Below are positions 7,307 to 16,347 of a DNA stretch of 64,000 bases, in pieces. Under the pieces are notes generated by a model. That model was not told where the DNA came from, searched no databases, and saw only the letters and a program-made list of their open reading frames with translations. The translations under genes and the position numbers were made by a program. Origin of the DNA: Oscillospiraceae bacterium (lineage in GTDB: Bacteria > Bacillota > Clostridia > Saccharofermentanales > Saccharofermentanaceae); NCBI GenBank assembly GCA_902764825.1, contig CACWXL010000005.1:177960-241959 (forward strand). The letters run 5' to 3'. Positions within the stretch are counted from its first letter, which is position 1. Every line of letters starts with the position of its first letter.

Positions 7307-9667
7307 ATGGCTAAATGGATTATCGTCGTTGACGACGACACTGCCAATCTCAAGATGGCAGGACACATCCTGAGCAAAAACAACATGCGTGTGACTGCCT
7401 TTAAGTCCGGCAGTTCCTTCCTGGAATATGTCAATGAGAACGGCATGCCGGATCTGGTACTTCTCGATATCAAGATGCCGGTCATGGACGGGTTCGAGAC
7501 TCTGGGAGAATTACGTAAATTCGAGCAGCAGAAGGGTCTTATGAAGACCCCGGTTGTTTTTCTCACCGCGGATGAAGATGTTGATACTGAGACTAGAGGT
7601 TTTGAAGTGGGCGTTTCTGACTTTATCAGAAAGCCGTTCAATCCCGATGTCCTCCTTCGAAGGATCGACAATATCATGTCGAACTCCCAGGAGATGCATG
7701 ACCTCAAGAGCGAGGCCACGATCGACAAGCTTACGGGCTTTCTGAATAAGGGCGCTGCAGGCGCCGAGCTCTCGAAAATGTGTTCCGAGAAGTCCGGCTG
7801 CCTTATGATGATCGACCTTGATTCGTTTAAGCTCGTAAACGATATTTACGGTCATGAGATGGGTGACAGAGTCCTTATCGCCTGCGCCGATGCCATCAGG
7901 AATGCAGTTCCTTCAGGCAGTAAGTGCGGACGTATCGGCGGTGACGAATTCGTCGCCTTTGCGGCAGGAGTAACCTACGAATCCGATGTCTCGGCTATCT
8001 CGAGAAAGATAAATGATGATATTACCGCAAGCGCCAAAAATCTCATGGGCGACGATATGAGCATCCCCATCGGAGCTTCGATCGGCGGCATCTTCGTACC
8101 GAGATACGGCAACGATTACAATTCCCTCTTAAAGCTTGCGGACAAGTCGCTCTACAATGTCAAGAAGAACGGCAAGCACGGCTACGGGCTCTACGATGAC
8201 GACGCAGAAGAAGGAAATGATACTCCCGTTCACGATATCCGTGCGATCTCCGAGATATTGGGCGAGCGCTCCATCCAGGACGTTGCTCTCCAGCTCGACA
8301 AGGATTCTTTCTCGCCCGTATACCGCTATGTCATCAGATACATAATGCGTCACCATATAAACGCATGTAAGGTCTTATTCACATTAACTCCCGCCGACGG
8401 CATTAACGGTTCCGATTTCTATGACGGCGTCGACGAATTCGGCAACCATATCAGGAGTTCGCTCAGAAAATCCGATATCTTCATGAGATACGGCAAGAAC
8501 CAGTATTTCGTGTTCTTAACTGATATCAGGGCAGATTCCATCGACAAGGTAATCTCTCATCTCGTGGAAAACTGGGCTCTGACTAGTGCCTCAAATATCA
8601 ATGTCGCCCACGAGAAGGAATTCATCGGCAGCAGACAGGAACTCATCTCCACCAACAAGGTCAAGAAGGTCGTTGTGGTGGATGATGACGTCATCAACCT
8701 TCAGGTCGCAGGAAAGATCTTAAGTTCCGGCGGCATGCGTGTCGCTGCGCTCAAATCGGGCGAGGCTCTTTTCGATTACCTCGCGAAAGAGAACGAACTT
8801 CCGAATCTTATCCTTCTTGACGTAAAGATGCCCGGCATGAGCGGCTTCGACTGCATAAAGAAGCTGCATTCATTAGAGACCGCGGCATCCAGGATCCCCG
8901 TCATATTCCTTACGGCTGACGAGAGCGAGGGCGCAGAGCGCGAAGGCCTTGCACTCGGCGCGATGGACTTCATCAGAAAGCCCTTTGTTCCTGAAGTTCT
9001 CCTCATGAGGGTAAAGAACCTCATCGAACTCGTTACGCTGCAGAACCAGCTCTATTTCGAAGTCGAACAGAAGACAAGGGAGAACAAGGATCTGTTCATG
9101 CAGATCGTAAGCTCTCTTGCCGCGGTTATCGACACCAAGGACGAATATACAAAGGGACACTCGTCACGCGTCGCCGAATACTCCAGGATGATCGCCAAGA
9201 GACTCGGATACTCCGATGCCAGACAGGACGAGATCTATGTGCTCGCACTCTTACACGATGTCGGCAAGATCGGCATCCCTGACGGGATCCTCAACAAGCC
9301 CGGAACACTTACGGCTGAGGAATATGAACTCATCAAGGCGCACTCTTCGATGGGCGCTTCCATTCTCAGGAATATCGAGAACGATCCGAAGTTCGAGAGT
9401 TGTGCCATGTATCATCACGAGAGATACGACGGCACCGGTTATCCGAAGGGCATCAAAGGCACCCAGATCCCCGAAGAGGCAAGGATAATAGCGGTCGCCG
9501 ATGCTTATGACGCCATGTCCTCTGACAGGAGCTACAGGGGCCACCTGTCACAGGAGGCTGTAAAGAACGAGCTTGAACTTGGAATGGGAACACAGTTCGA
9601 TCCGAAGATTGCCGAGATAATGCTCACGATAGCAGAGGAAGATAAAGAATACAGATTAAGAGGGTGA
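7307..9667 (+). CDS. REC-GGDEF-REC-HD-GYP cyclic-di-GMP synthase/hydrolase response regulator
   Basis: A 786-residue cytoplasmic protein with no membrane segment. Domains in order: REC1 (about 2-125; acidic VVDDD, phosphoacceptor in LLDIKMPVMDG, lysine in FIRKPF); a GGDEF cyclase (about 145-300) with intact IGGDEF near 210; a second, degenerate GGDEF-like segment (about 310-430) where YGKNQYF replaces the active motif; REC2 (about 453-580; VVDDD, LLDVKMPGMSG, FIRKPF); and HD-GYP (about 598-780) with LLHDVGKIG near 648, MYHHERYDGTGYPKG near 702-716, and AVADAYDAMSSDRSYR. It should make c-di-GMP with one domain and hydrolyse it with another, each behind a receiver. I chose the ATG after AGGGG (7292-7296) over a longer in-frame reading whose extra residues match nothing. 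Two kinase genes follow, probably its phosphodonors. Confidence 0.9.
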   Translation: MAKWIIVVDDDTANLKMAGHILSKNNMRVTAFKSGSSFLEYVNENGMPDLVLLDIKMPVMDGFETLGELRKFEQQKGLMKTPVVFLTADEDVDTETRGFEVGVSDFIRKPFNPDVLLRRIDNIMSNSQEMHDLKSEATIDKLTGFLNKGAAGAELSKMCSEKSGCLMMIDLDSFKLVNDIYGHEMGDRVLIACADAIRNAVPSGSKCGRIGGDEFVAFAAGVTYESDVSAISRKINDDITASAKNLMGDDMSIPIGASIGGIFVPRYGNDYNSLLKLADKSLYNVKKNGKHGYGLYDDDAEEGNDTPVHDIRAISEILGERSIQDVALQLDKDSFSPVYRYVIRYIMRHHINACKVLFTLTPADGINGSDFYDGVDEFGNHIRSSLRKSDIFMRYGKNQYFVFLTDIRADSIDKVISHLVENWALTSASNINVAHEKEFIGSRQELISTNKVKKVVVVDDDVINLQVAGKILSSGGMRVAALKSGEALFDYLAKENELPNLILLDVKMPGMSGFDCIKKLHSLETAASRIPVIFLTADESEGAEREGLALGAMDFIRKPFVPEVLLMRVKNLIELVTLQNQLYFEVEQKTRENKDLFMQIVSSLAAVIDTKDEYTKGHSSRVAEYSRMIAKRLGYSDARQDEIYVLALLHDVGKIGIPDGILNKPGTLTAEEYELIKAHSSMGASILRNIENDPKFESCAMYHHERYDGTGYPKGIKGTQIPEEARIIAVADAYDAMSSDRSYRGHLSQEAVKNELELGMGTQFDPKIAEIMLTIAEEDKEYRLRG

Positions 9668-9672
9668 TCACA

Positions 9673-12222
9673 ATGAGTACTAACGACAAGGATCTATTTC
9701 AGACTTCGCACCTTACAATCCTGATAAGCTACACTATCTTTGCGACAATCCTCGTCGTTGAATCCCTCCTCTTGGACTGGGAGAAATGGGCTCTCATCCT
9801 CATCATCGGAGGAATGATCGCTGCCTGGGTCCTTCACATCAGGCACACGGCTCCTTCGAATGTCCGCATCTGGCTCTATGCCGTCCTCATGATGGGATGC
9901 TATTTCTTCTACGGAATACACCAGACAAGTACTTTCGACCTTGCCCTCGTCATGGCTGCCCTCATCATGCTCCATACGATGACAGGCAAGAAGGCATTCA
10001 TTACCCTCTGCCAGTTCACGTTCTATCTGACGATGACCTACGAAGTCGTAATAATGGCCATAAACAAGGAAGAATTCAGTGTCCTTGTGATCTCGCGCCT
10101 CGCGCTCCATTTCATCATGATCTTCTTCATCGGAAGATTCGCGAAGAGCATCATCGACAAGTGGCTCCAGGTGCTTAACAAATCCAAGGATGAAGTCGTC
10201 CAGCTCACTGAAGCCACAGAACATCTTAACGATTTCCTCGCAAACGTCTCACACGAATTAAGGACTCCTGTCAACGCGATCATCGGTCTTACGACTCTCT
10301 GCATCGACAAATCCAGACACAGGGAGATCGAAGGCGATCTTATCGCCGTTAGGGATGCCGGACGTAAGGTCGCAGAGCAGATCAGCGATATCCTCGACTA
10401 TTCCGAGATCGACCGTAAGAAGGCAGTCTGCAACAACGAAGACTATATGCTCTCTTCAGTTCTCAACGACCTCGTTGCCGATCTCAGGCATTACAAATCC
10501 AAGAACGTTGAGCTCATAATAGACGTCGACCCCGCGATCCCCGCAGTCATGAATTCCGACGTCTCCAAGATCAAGAAGGTCCTCAAAGCCCTTATCACCA
10601 ACGGTCTCAAGTACACCCAGAAGGGCGGCGTTTACGTAAGGATCACGACCGTGAACCACGCTTACGGCGCCAACCTCTGTATTGAGGTAACCGATACCGG
10701 AAAGGGCATGACCGAATATGAACTCGAGAAGGTCTACGACAGCTTCTACCAGGCTGATTCCAGCCGTTCCCGTCAGGGCGGCGGCTTAGGTCTCGGTCTT
10801 GCAATAGCATCAGGCTTCGTCTCCCTCTTAGGCGGCTTCATGACGATAGAGAGCAAGCCCGATGTCGGAACCACGGTCAACGTCAGTATTCCCCAGAGGA
10901 TCGTCGATCCTCTGAGCTGCATGTCCGTTGCAGCGCCGGACAAGCTCTGCCTTGGTGCCTTCCTGCATTTCGAGAAATACGATCATCCGGCAGTAAGAGA
11001 CTACTACAACTCCATGGTCCTCAACATCGTAAAGGGCCTCGGCGTCCAGATGCACCGCGTTAATAATGCCGAGAACTTGAAGCTCCTGCATAACTCGGTC
11101 CACCTTACGCACCTCTTCATCGCCGAAGACGAATATAACGACAACGTCGACCTCATCGAAAGCCTTGCCAAGGAAATGGTCGTTGCGGTCGTCGCAAACG
11201 AAGGTATGGTGCTTCCGAAGAATTCACACGTCAAAGTGCTCGAAAAGCCTTTCTACTGCTTCCCTGTCGTATCCATTCTTAATTCCACGGTCGACAGCAA
11301 GGAAGAGCGTGTCAAGAAGCTCCGCTGTGACGGCGTAAGGGCCCTTGTTGTCGACGACGAATCGATGAACCTCGTCGTTGCAAAGAGCATCTTCGCCAGA
11401 TACGGAATGAAGGTAACCACTGTAACTTCCGGTCAGGAATCGATCGATGTCTGCCGCGATAAGGTCTTTGACATCATATTCATGGACCACATGATGAGCG
11501 GAATGGACGGCGTCGAAGCCATGAAGAGGATCAGGAACGATGTCTCAGGTCTCAACGGCTCAGTTCCGGTCGTTGCCCTTACCGCAAATGCGATGAGCTC
11601 TGCTAAGCAGATGTTCCTGTCAGAAGGCTTTGACGGCTTTGTAAGCAAGCCTATTGAGATAGAAGAACTCGAGAGGGTCTTAAAGCAGGTCCTCCCCAAG
11701 TCGGCTTTATCCTTTGTCGATGCCGACGGTCAGGTCGAATCATTGCCTGACGAACCCGAAGAAGCGGCAAAGCCTGAACCCGTTAAGGAGAAAGACTTCA
11801 TAACGGAACTTCGGAAGTGCGGCATCGATACCGAAGCAGGACTTAAATACTGCGTCGGCGACAGGGACTTCTACAAGTCGCTCCTGATGCAGTATTCGAC
11901 AGAATCAGCCGATAAGATCGGTTCAATGAAGAAATATTATAAAGTCAGGGACTGGCACAATTACGAGATCTTAGTCCATGCGTTAAAGAGCACTTCCAAG
12001 ATGATCGGCGTTACCGGTCTGTCCGAGAAGGCAAAGGCTTTGGAGAAGGCTGCAAAGGAAAACGAAGAGAACTTCATCCTGCAGAATCACGAAGCAATGA
12101 TCAGGGATTACGGAGTCATCGCAGGAGAGATCAAGAACCTGCTCATGTCCGGCGATGAGGACAAACAGGACGATGACGTTTTCGAATTCGCACCTGAGAA
12201 TGACGGAGGTGAAAAGGTATGA
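9673..12222 (+). CDS. Hybrid sensor histidine kinase (6TM-HisKA-HATPase-pseudoREC-REC-Hpt)
   Basis: A protein of about 849 residues. Six hydrophobic segments fill about residues 12-165 with no large extracytoplasmic loop, so it may sense within the membrane. HisKA has NVSHELRTP (histidine near 193). The ATPase has DTGKGM and GGGLGLGLAIASG. A region at about 425-545 has a receiver-like fold pattern without a clear phosphoacceptor. A canonical REC follows (LVVDDESMN, IIFMDHMMSGMDG near 600, ALTANA, FVSKPI). The C-terminal ~120 residues are an Hpt domain, histidine in HALKSTSKMIG. The ATG at 9673 has AGAGGG 8 nt upstream; an overlapping GTG at 9664 is less likely. It sits 5 nt behind the c-di-GMP enzyme and overlaps the next kinase by 4 nt, which implies a phosphorelay. 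Confidence 0.9.
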   Translation: MSTNDKDLFQTSHLTILISYTIFATILVVESLLLDWEKWALILIIGGMIAAWVLHIRHTAPSNVRIWLYAVLMMGCYFFYGIHQTSTFDLALVMAALIMLHTMTGKKAFITLCQFTFYLTMTYEVVIMAINKEEFSVLVISRLALHFIMIFFIGRFAKSIIDKWLQVLNKSKDEVVQLTEATEHLNDFLANVSHELRTPVNAIIGLTTLCIDKSRHREIEGDLIAVRDAGRKVAEQISDILDYSEIDRKKAVCNNEDYMLSSVLNDLVADLRHYKSKNVELIIDVDPAIPAVMNSDVSKIKKVLKALITNGLKYTQKGGVYVRITTVNHAYGANLCIEVTDTGKGMTEYELEKVYDSFYQADSSRSRQGGGLGLGLAIASGFVSLLGGFMTIESKPDVGTTVNVSIPQRIVDPLSCMSVAAPDKLCLGAFLHFEKYDHPAVRDYYNSMVLNIVKGLGVQMHRVNNAENLKLLHNSVHLTHLFIAEDEYNDNVDLIESLAKEMVVAVVANEGMVLPKNSHVKVLEKPFYCFPVVSILNSTVDSKEERVKKLRCDGVRALVVDDESMNLVVAKSIFARYGMKVTTVTSGQESIDVCRDKVFDIIFMDHMMSGMDGVEAMKRIRNDVSGLNGSVPVVALTANAMSSAKQMFLSEGFDGFVSKPIEIEELERVLKQVLPKSALSFVDADGQVESLPDEPEEAAKPEPVKEKDFITELRKCGIDTEAGLKYCVGDRDFYKSLLMQYSTESADKIGSMKKYYKVRDWHNYEILVHALKSTSKMIGVTGLSEKAKALEKAAKENEENFILQNHEAMIRDYGVIAGEIKNLLMSGDEDKQDDDVFEFAPENDGGEKV

Positions 12223-14945
12223 AAGACATGTTGAGATATCTGTTCAAGCCGTCCCGTAACGACCGTGAAGCAATAAGATCCGCTTACTATGAGTCAGTCG
12301 GACCCACACGCGTCACGATGGTCATAACGCTTCTCGCCGCTCTCACGTTCATGATAATGACCTTTGCCTGGCCTTCGTATTTCGGAGGGACGACGGTCCT
12401 TTATCACCAGATCTGCTATGTATGGGTAATCGCGATCGCAGTCGCATGGCTTTTCGGCGCGAACTATGCGATGAAGGATTTTACCGCCAGATACCGTACG
12501 ATCTTCTTCCTGAACCATTTCATGGGCGTAACCCTGTATATCTGGGTAATTGCTCTTATGGTCGTCAATTTCATGGCTCGTAATACGGTGGACACCACGC
12601 TCTTCATGACCGTGGCGCTGGTCGTCCCCCTCTGCGTATATTTCAACCCGCTGGTCTATTTCCTCGTGGCGCTCTCATCCAATATCGCGGTCGTCTCATT
12701 CCTCTACTATGCAGTTTCGATAGGTTCGATCGAGCCGAACGAGATGGCAAACTTCCTGATCTTCTCCGTTTTCCAGATCGTAATGGGAATCATAATGTCT
12801 TATACGAAGTTCAGGCTTAATGAGCAGCTCGTAACGGCAGAGAAGCAGCGTAAAGAGATCTATATGCTCAACAAGTCCCAGAACAGCTTCTTCTCAAACA
12901 TGAGCCATGAGATCAGGACTCCGATCAACACCATCATCGGCTTAAACGAGATGATCCTCCGTGAGGACGTAAGCGAGGAAGTAATCGAAGATGCGGTCAA
13001 CATCAAGGCAGCCGGCAAGCTCCTCTTAAACCTCATCAACGACATCCTCGATATGAGCAAGTTCCAGTCAGGCTCCATGCAGCTCCTGATCGAACCCTAT
13101 CACACCGGCGACATGCTCTCGGATATCGTCGGCATGCTCTGGATCAGGGCAAAGGACAAGAAGCTCGACTTCAATGTCGACGTATCCCCTGACATCCCCG
13201 CCGAGCTCATAGGCGATGAAGTCAGGATCAAGCAGGTCCTTATAAACATCATCAACAATGCCATCAAATACACCAAGGAAGGTTCCGTATCCCTTACTGT
13301 CCAGTGTGAGCGAAAAGACGATAAGACCTGCAACATGATCTACATGGTCTCTGATACGGGTATCGGAATCAAATCAGAAGATATCCCCTACCTGTTCTCC
13401 GCATTCAAGAGAGTTGACGAGACGACCACAAAGCACATTGAAGGAACGGGCCTTGGCCTTTCCATCGTTAAGCAGCTCGTAGACATCATGGGCGGTAAGA
13501 TCACCGTCAACAGCGTCTACAAGAAGGGCTCCACCTTTATGGTCGAGATCCCGCAGAGGATCGAGCGCGAAGACTCCGTCGGCAACTACGACTTCGCAAA
13601 GGCAGGAAGCTCAGGCAGAAAGAAGGAATACCTTCCCAAGTTTGAAGCTCCCGAGGCACGTATCCTTGTCGTTGACGACAACGAAGCAAACCTCATGGTC
13701 GTAAGCAAGCTCTTAAGAGACACCAAGGTCAGGATCGATACGGCAACGAGCGGCAACGATGCTCTCAGAAAGACCCTCAACATCAAGTACAACGTCATCT
13801 TCATGGACCACCTCATGCCTGAGATGGACGGCGTCGAGTGCAGAAGAAAGATCAAGGATCAGACCGGCGGACGCTGCCGTGAGACCCCCATCATCATCCT
13901 CACCGCAAACGCCGATGAAGAGAACAGGGCACTCTACGCACGCGAGAACTTCGACGGTTATCTCGCCAAGCCTGTCAGCGGCGATGCTCTGGAAAATGAG
14001 CTTTACAACCATCTCCCGAAGGAGATCGTCCACATCACCGGCAACAGAAGCGAGATCGCCCAGGAATCCATCTCCTGGATGAGCGGCACCAAGAAGCGTA
14101 AGAGCATCGTTATCACCTCCGAGAGTGTCGCCGACCTTTCTCCCGAACTCGTCGAGAAATACGGCATCGCGATCATCCCTCACAAGGTCCGTACCGAAGA
14201 AGGTCTCTTCAAGGACGGCAAGGAGATCGAGACCCAGGGTGTCCTCAAATACATGGAGGATCCCGATCACGTTGTCCTCCCTCAGGGTCCTACGGTAAGA
14301 GAAGCCGAAGAGTTCTTCTCCAAGCAGCTTGCCAACGCCAATAACGTTATCCACATCTCCATCTCATCCAAGATCGAGCACAGCGGATACGGACCTGCGC
14401 TTGAAGCATCCAAGTCCTTCGATAACGTATTCGTAGTCGATTCGGCACACCTCTCGAGCGGTCAGGGCCTCATGGCGGTCGTAGCCGCTAAGATGGTCGA
14501 AGAAGGCCTCAATGCCGAGCAGATAGTAGAAAAGCTCGAAGTCTACAAAAAGAAGATCCACACGAGCTTCATCGTTGATAATCTCGACTTCCTGTCACGT
14601 GCAGGCCAGGTCGGCACCGGTACGGCCAACATCGTCAAATCCCTTATGGGCCGTCCTGTCCTCAAGCTCCGCAAAGGCAAGATGGGTGTCGGCATGACCT
14701 ATTTCGGAGCAAGGGAACATGCGTGGAGAGCCTATATCAACTCCGTTCTCGGCAACGCTGCCAACATAGACACGAGCATTCTCTTCGTAACCTATGTAGG
14801 CCTCACCAAGCGTGACACCGACTGGATCCGCGAGTTGGTCGAGAAGCATGTCCACTTCGACGAGATCTACTTCAAGCAGGCCTCCCCTGCCGTCTCCGTC
14901 AACTGCGGCCCCGGCACGTTCGGACTGCTGTACATGGAGAAGTGA
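12219..14945 (+). CDS. Hybrid sensor histidine kinase fused to a C-terminal DegV (fatty-acid-binding) domain
   Basis: A 908-residue protein. Six membrane segments (about 25-200) are followed by HisKA with NMSHEIRTP (histidine near 231), an ATPase with NIINNAIKYT, DTGIGI and GTGLGLSIVKQL, and REC with LVVDDNEAN and VIFMDHLMPEMDG (near 527-539). From about residue 628 to the end (about 280 residues, a full-length family member) the sequence is DegV-like: ITSESVADLSPELVEKYGI, ISISSKIEHSGYGPA, VVDSAHLSSGQGL, IVDNLDFLSRAGQVG and MGRPVLKLRKGKM match its conserved blocks in order. DegV proteins bind a fatty acid; FakB partners present it to the kinase FakA. The fusion suggests that lipid binding is coupled to phosphotransfer. 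The reading frame is continuous and I see no frameshift. The start overlaps the previous gene (ATGA). Confidence 0.88.
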   Translation: MKDMLRYLFKPSRNDREAIRSAYYESVGPTRVTMVITLLAALTFMIMTFAWPSYFGGTTVLYHQICYVWVIAIAVAWLFGANYAMKDFTARYRTIFFLNHFMGVTLYIWVIALMVVNFMARNTVDTTLFMTVALVVPLCVYFNPLVYFLVALSSNIAVVSFLYYAVSIGSIEPNEMANFLIFSVFQIVMGIIMSYTKFRLNEQLVTAEKQRKEIYMLNKSQNSFFSNMSHEIRTPINTIIGLNEMILREDVSEEVIEDAVNIKAAGKLLLNLINDILDMSKFQSGSMQLLIEPYHTGDMLSDIVGMLWIRAKDKKLDFNVDVSPDIPAELIGDEVRIKQVLINIINNAIKYTKEGSVSLTVQCERKDDKTCNMIYMVSDTGIGIKSEDIPYLFSAFKRVDETTTKHIEGTGLGLSIVKQLVDIMGGKITVNSVYKKGSTFMVEIPQRIEREDSVGNYDFAKAGSSGRKKEYLPKFEAPEARILVVDDNEANLMVVSKLLRDTKVRIDTATSGNDALRKTLNIKYNVIFMDHLMPEMDGVECRRKIKDQTGGRCRETPIIILTANADEENRALYARENFDGYLAKPVSGDALENELYNHLPKEIVHITGNRSEIAQESISWMSGTKKRKSIVITSESVADLSPELVEKYGIAIIPHKVRTEEGLFKDGKEIETQGVLKYMEDPDHVVLPQGPTVREAEEFFSKQLANANNVIHISISSKIEHSGYGPALEASKSFDNVFVVDSAHLSSGQGLMAVVAAKMVEEGLNAEQIVEKLEVYKKKIHTSFIVDNLDFLSRAGQVGTGTANIVKSLMGRPVLKLRKGKMGVGMTYFGAREHAWRAYINSVLGNAANIDTSILFVTYVGLTKRDTDWIRELVEKHVHFDEIYFKQASPAVSVNCGPGTFGLLYMEK

Positions 14946-14948
14946 TTA

Positions 14949-15983
14949 ATGTCAGTAGTCGAGATAAAATCGTTTGCCATTGACGTGGATGTGAAGAGGC
15001 TTAAGAGATTTCAGATCCGCAATATTCTTCTCGGATTCTTGCTGGCAGCAGCATTGATGGGACCGGTATTTGTTTTTCCTGACAATCCGGTTCTCTTCGT
15101 GCTTGTCCCGTTCGGGATATTAGTGCTGTCGCTTTGGCTCTGGTCCATTCCTTCAGTATTTGTATTGCGGAATCCGTTAAAAAGAATCGAGATCTTCGCA
15201 GGCGAAGGAAAGGTAAGGATAAATGATGACTGCTACGACCTCAAAGAGAAAACTGTCTTTTTTGAAGTGGACAACGGTCTGTTCAAATGCCTTCCTTTTA
15301 GCTGCACAAAGCTCAAAGCAATGAACGATGAAAGGAAAACAATAAAGACTTACTATACAGGTTCAGGTACGAACAAATATGCAGTTGATCTCAGAAAAAC
15401 CATCGCTGACAGTCTGATGGGGTTTGATCAGTTCTATAAGAACCGCCTTTCCGTAGAAAAAGTCAGTGATGAATATGCTGACGGATTCGGTGTTGTAAAG
15501 ATCGAATTCCCTGCTGCAAGCATCAGAAAAGAGTTTTACAAGATCGGATCGCTCGTGACAGGTACTGGCGCAGTAGCCTTTGTGTATTCCTGTCTCCCGG
15601 AGAAGTTCCACGAAAATGAACCGGGCATACCGATTATGCTTGGTTACCTGCGTATCCTTTCATATCCGATAATGATTATGGGCGTGATCCTGTCTCTGGT
15701 CTTCTTGGCGAGTTACAGAAAACTGGCGCGCAAAATAGAGATTCGCGAGGGTTCGATCAAGATCAATGACGAGCACTTCTTAAAAGAAGACATCGCAAGT
15801 ATCGCCATGATTGGCGATAATAATAACCCGGATTACACCGGCGAAGGCGAAGCCTGGCTCATTCTCAGAACACGTAAGGAGAACCGCCGTTTTTATCTTG
15901 GTCAGGCGCGGAACACCAAGTGTTTTGAACCCAGAGTAAGGCTTCACAACGCGCTTAACCGCTTTTTCAGACAAAACAATTAA
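14949..15983 (+). CDS. Membrane protein of unknown function with an internal duplication
   Basis: I do not recognise a family for these 344 residues. Two similar halves are visible. Each has a pair of hydrophobic helices (about 25-70 and 205-255) followed by a beta-rich, PH-like cytoplasmic segment that opens with a matching phrase: LKRIEIFAGEGKVRINDD in the first half and ARKIEIREGSIKINDEHF in the second. It starts 3 nt after the kinase-DegV stop and is likely co-transcribed with the signalling genes, though its codon choice is less biased than theirs. The 5' spacer is very short (TGATTAATG), so translation may be coupled. Confidence 0.6.
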   Translation: MSVVEIKSFAIDVDVKRLKRFQIRNILLGFLLAAALMGPVFVFPDNPVLFVLVPFGILVLSLWLWSIPSVFVLRNPLKRIEIFAGEGKVRINDDCYDLKEKTVFFEVDNGLFKCLPFSCTKLKAMNDERKTIKTYYTGSGTNKYAVDLRKTIADSLMGFDQFYKNRLSVEKVSDEYADGFGVVKIEFPAASIRKEFYKIGSLVTGTGAVAFVYSCLPEKFHENEPGIPIMLGYLRILSYPIMIMGVILSLVFLASYRKLARKIEIREGSIKINDEHFLKEDIASIAMIGDNNNPDYTGEGEAWLILRTRKENRRFYLGQARNTKCFEPRVRLHNALNRFFRQNN

Positions 15984-15995
15984 TGGGGATATAAA

Positions 15996-16262
15996 ATGTC
16001 AGAGATCAACTACACATTAGCTCACAGATTCAGCAACAACCACATGGAGGCCTTAAAGAAAGATAAGGTCTGCGGTTGTTTCTATTGCTTAAAGATCTAC
16101 TCTCCTTCCAAGATCAAAAGGTGGATAATTTCCGATAATGCCTGCGACGAACACGGGACCGCGATCTGTCCCTATTGCGACATCGATTCAGTAATCGGTG
16201 AGAGCTCAGGATTTCCGATCACAAAGGAATTCCTGACAGAGATGAATAAGAGATGGTTTTGA
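15996..16262 (+). CDS. Small cysteine-rich cytoplasmic protein
   Basis: An 88-residue protein with CGCFYC (about 26-31) and CPYCDIDSVIG (about 60-70) plus a conserved-looking CDEHGTA, resembling a zinc-knuckle with an HNH-like flavour. Short proteins of this type recur in Clostridia as uncharacterised cytoplasmic proteins; no function is established. Start supported by GGGG (15984-15987) 8 nt upstream. It lies 12 nt behind the preceding membrane protein and ahead of a bidirectional hairpin at 16296-16321. Confidence 0.65.
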   Translation: MSEINYTLAHRFSNNHMEALKKDKVCGCFYCLKIYSPSKIKRWIISDNACDEHGTAICPYCDIDSVIGESSGFPITKEFLTEMNKRWF

Positions 16263-16295
16263 GCCTCTCTTAAGACCAACGGACCACAATTAAAT

Positions 16296-16321
16296 AGGCT
16301 GCCCCAGTCATGGGACAGCCT
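16296..16321. terminator. bidirectional hairpin terminator between convergent genes
   Basis: AGGCTGCCCCA (16296-16306) pairs with TGGGACAGCCT (16311-16321) with one mismatch and a 4-nt loop, in the 85-nt gap between the convergent genes at 15996 and 16348. Both flanks are A/T-rich. Confidence 0.55.
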
Positions 16322-16347
16322 TATATCATTTGAAGTCAGAACAGATA

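Noticed and set aside
13713..14354. A 213-codon minus-strand frame in the kinase-DegV gene
   Set aside because: It is antisense to REC and DegV sequence with conserved motifs, and shows no ribosome binding site or recognisable domain.
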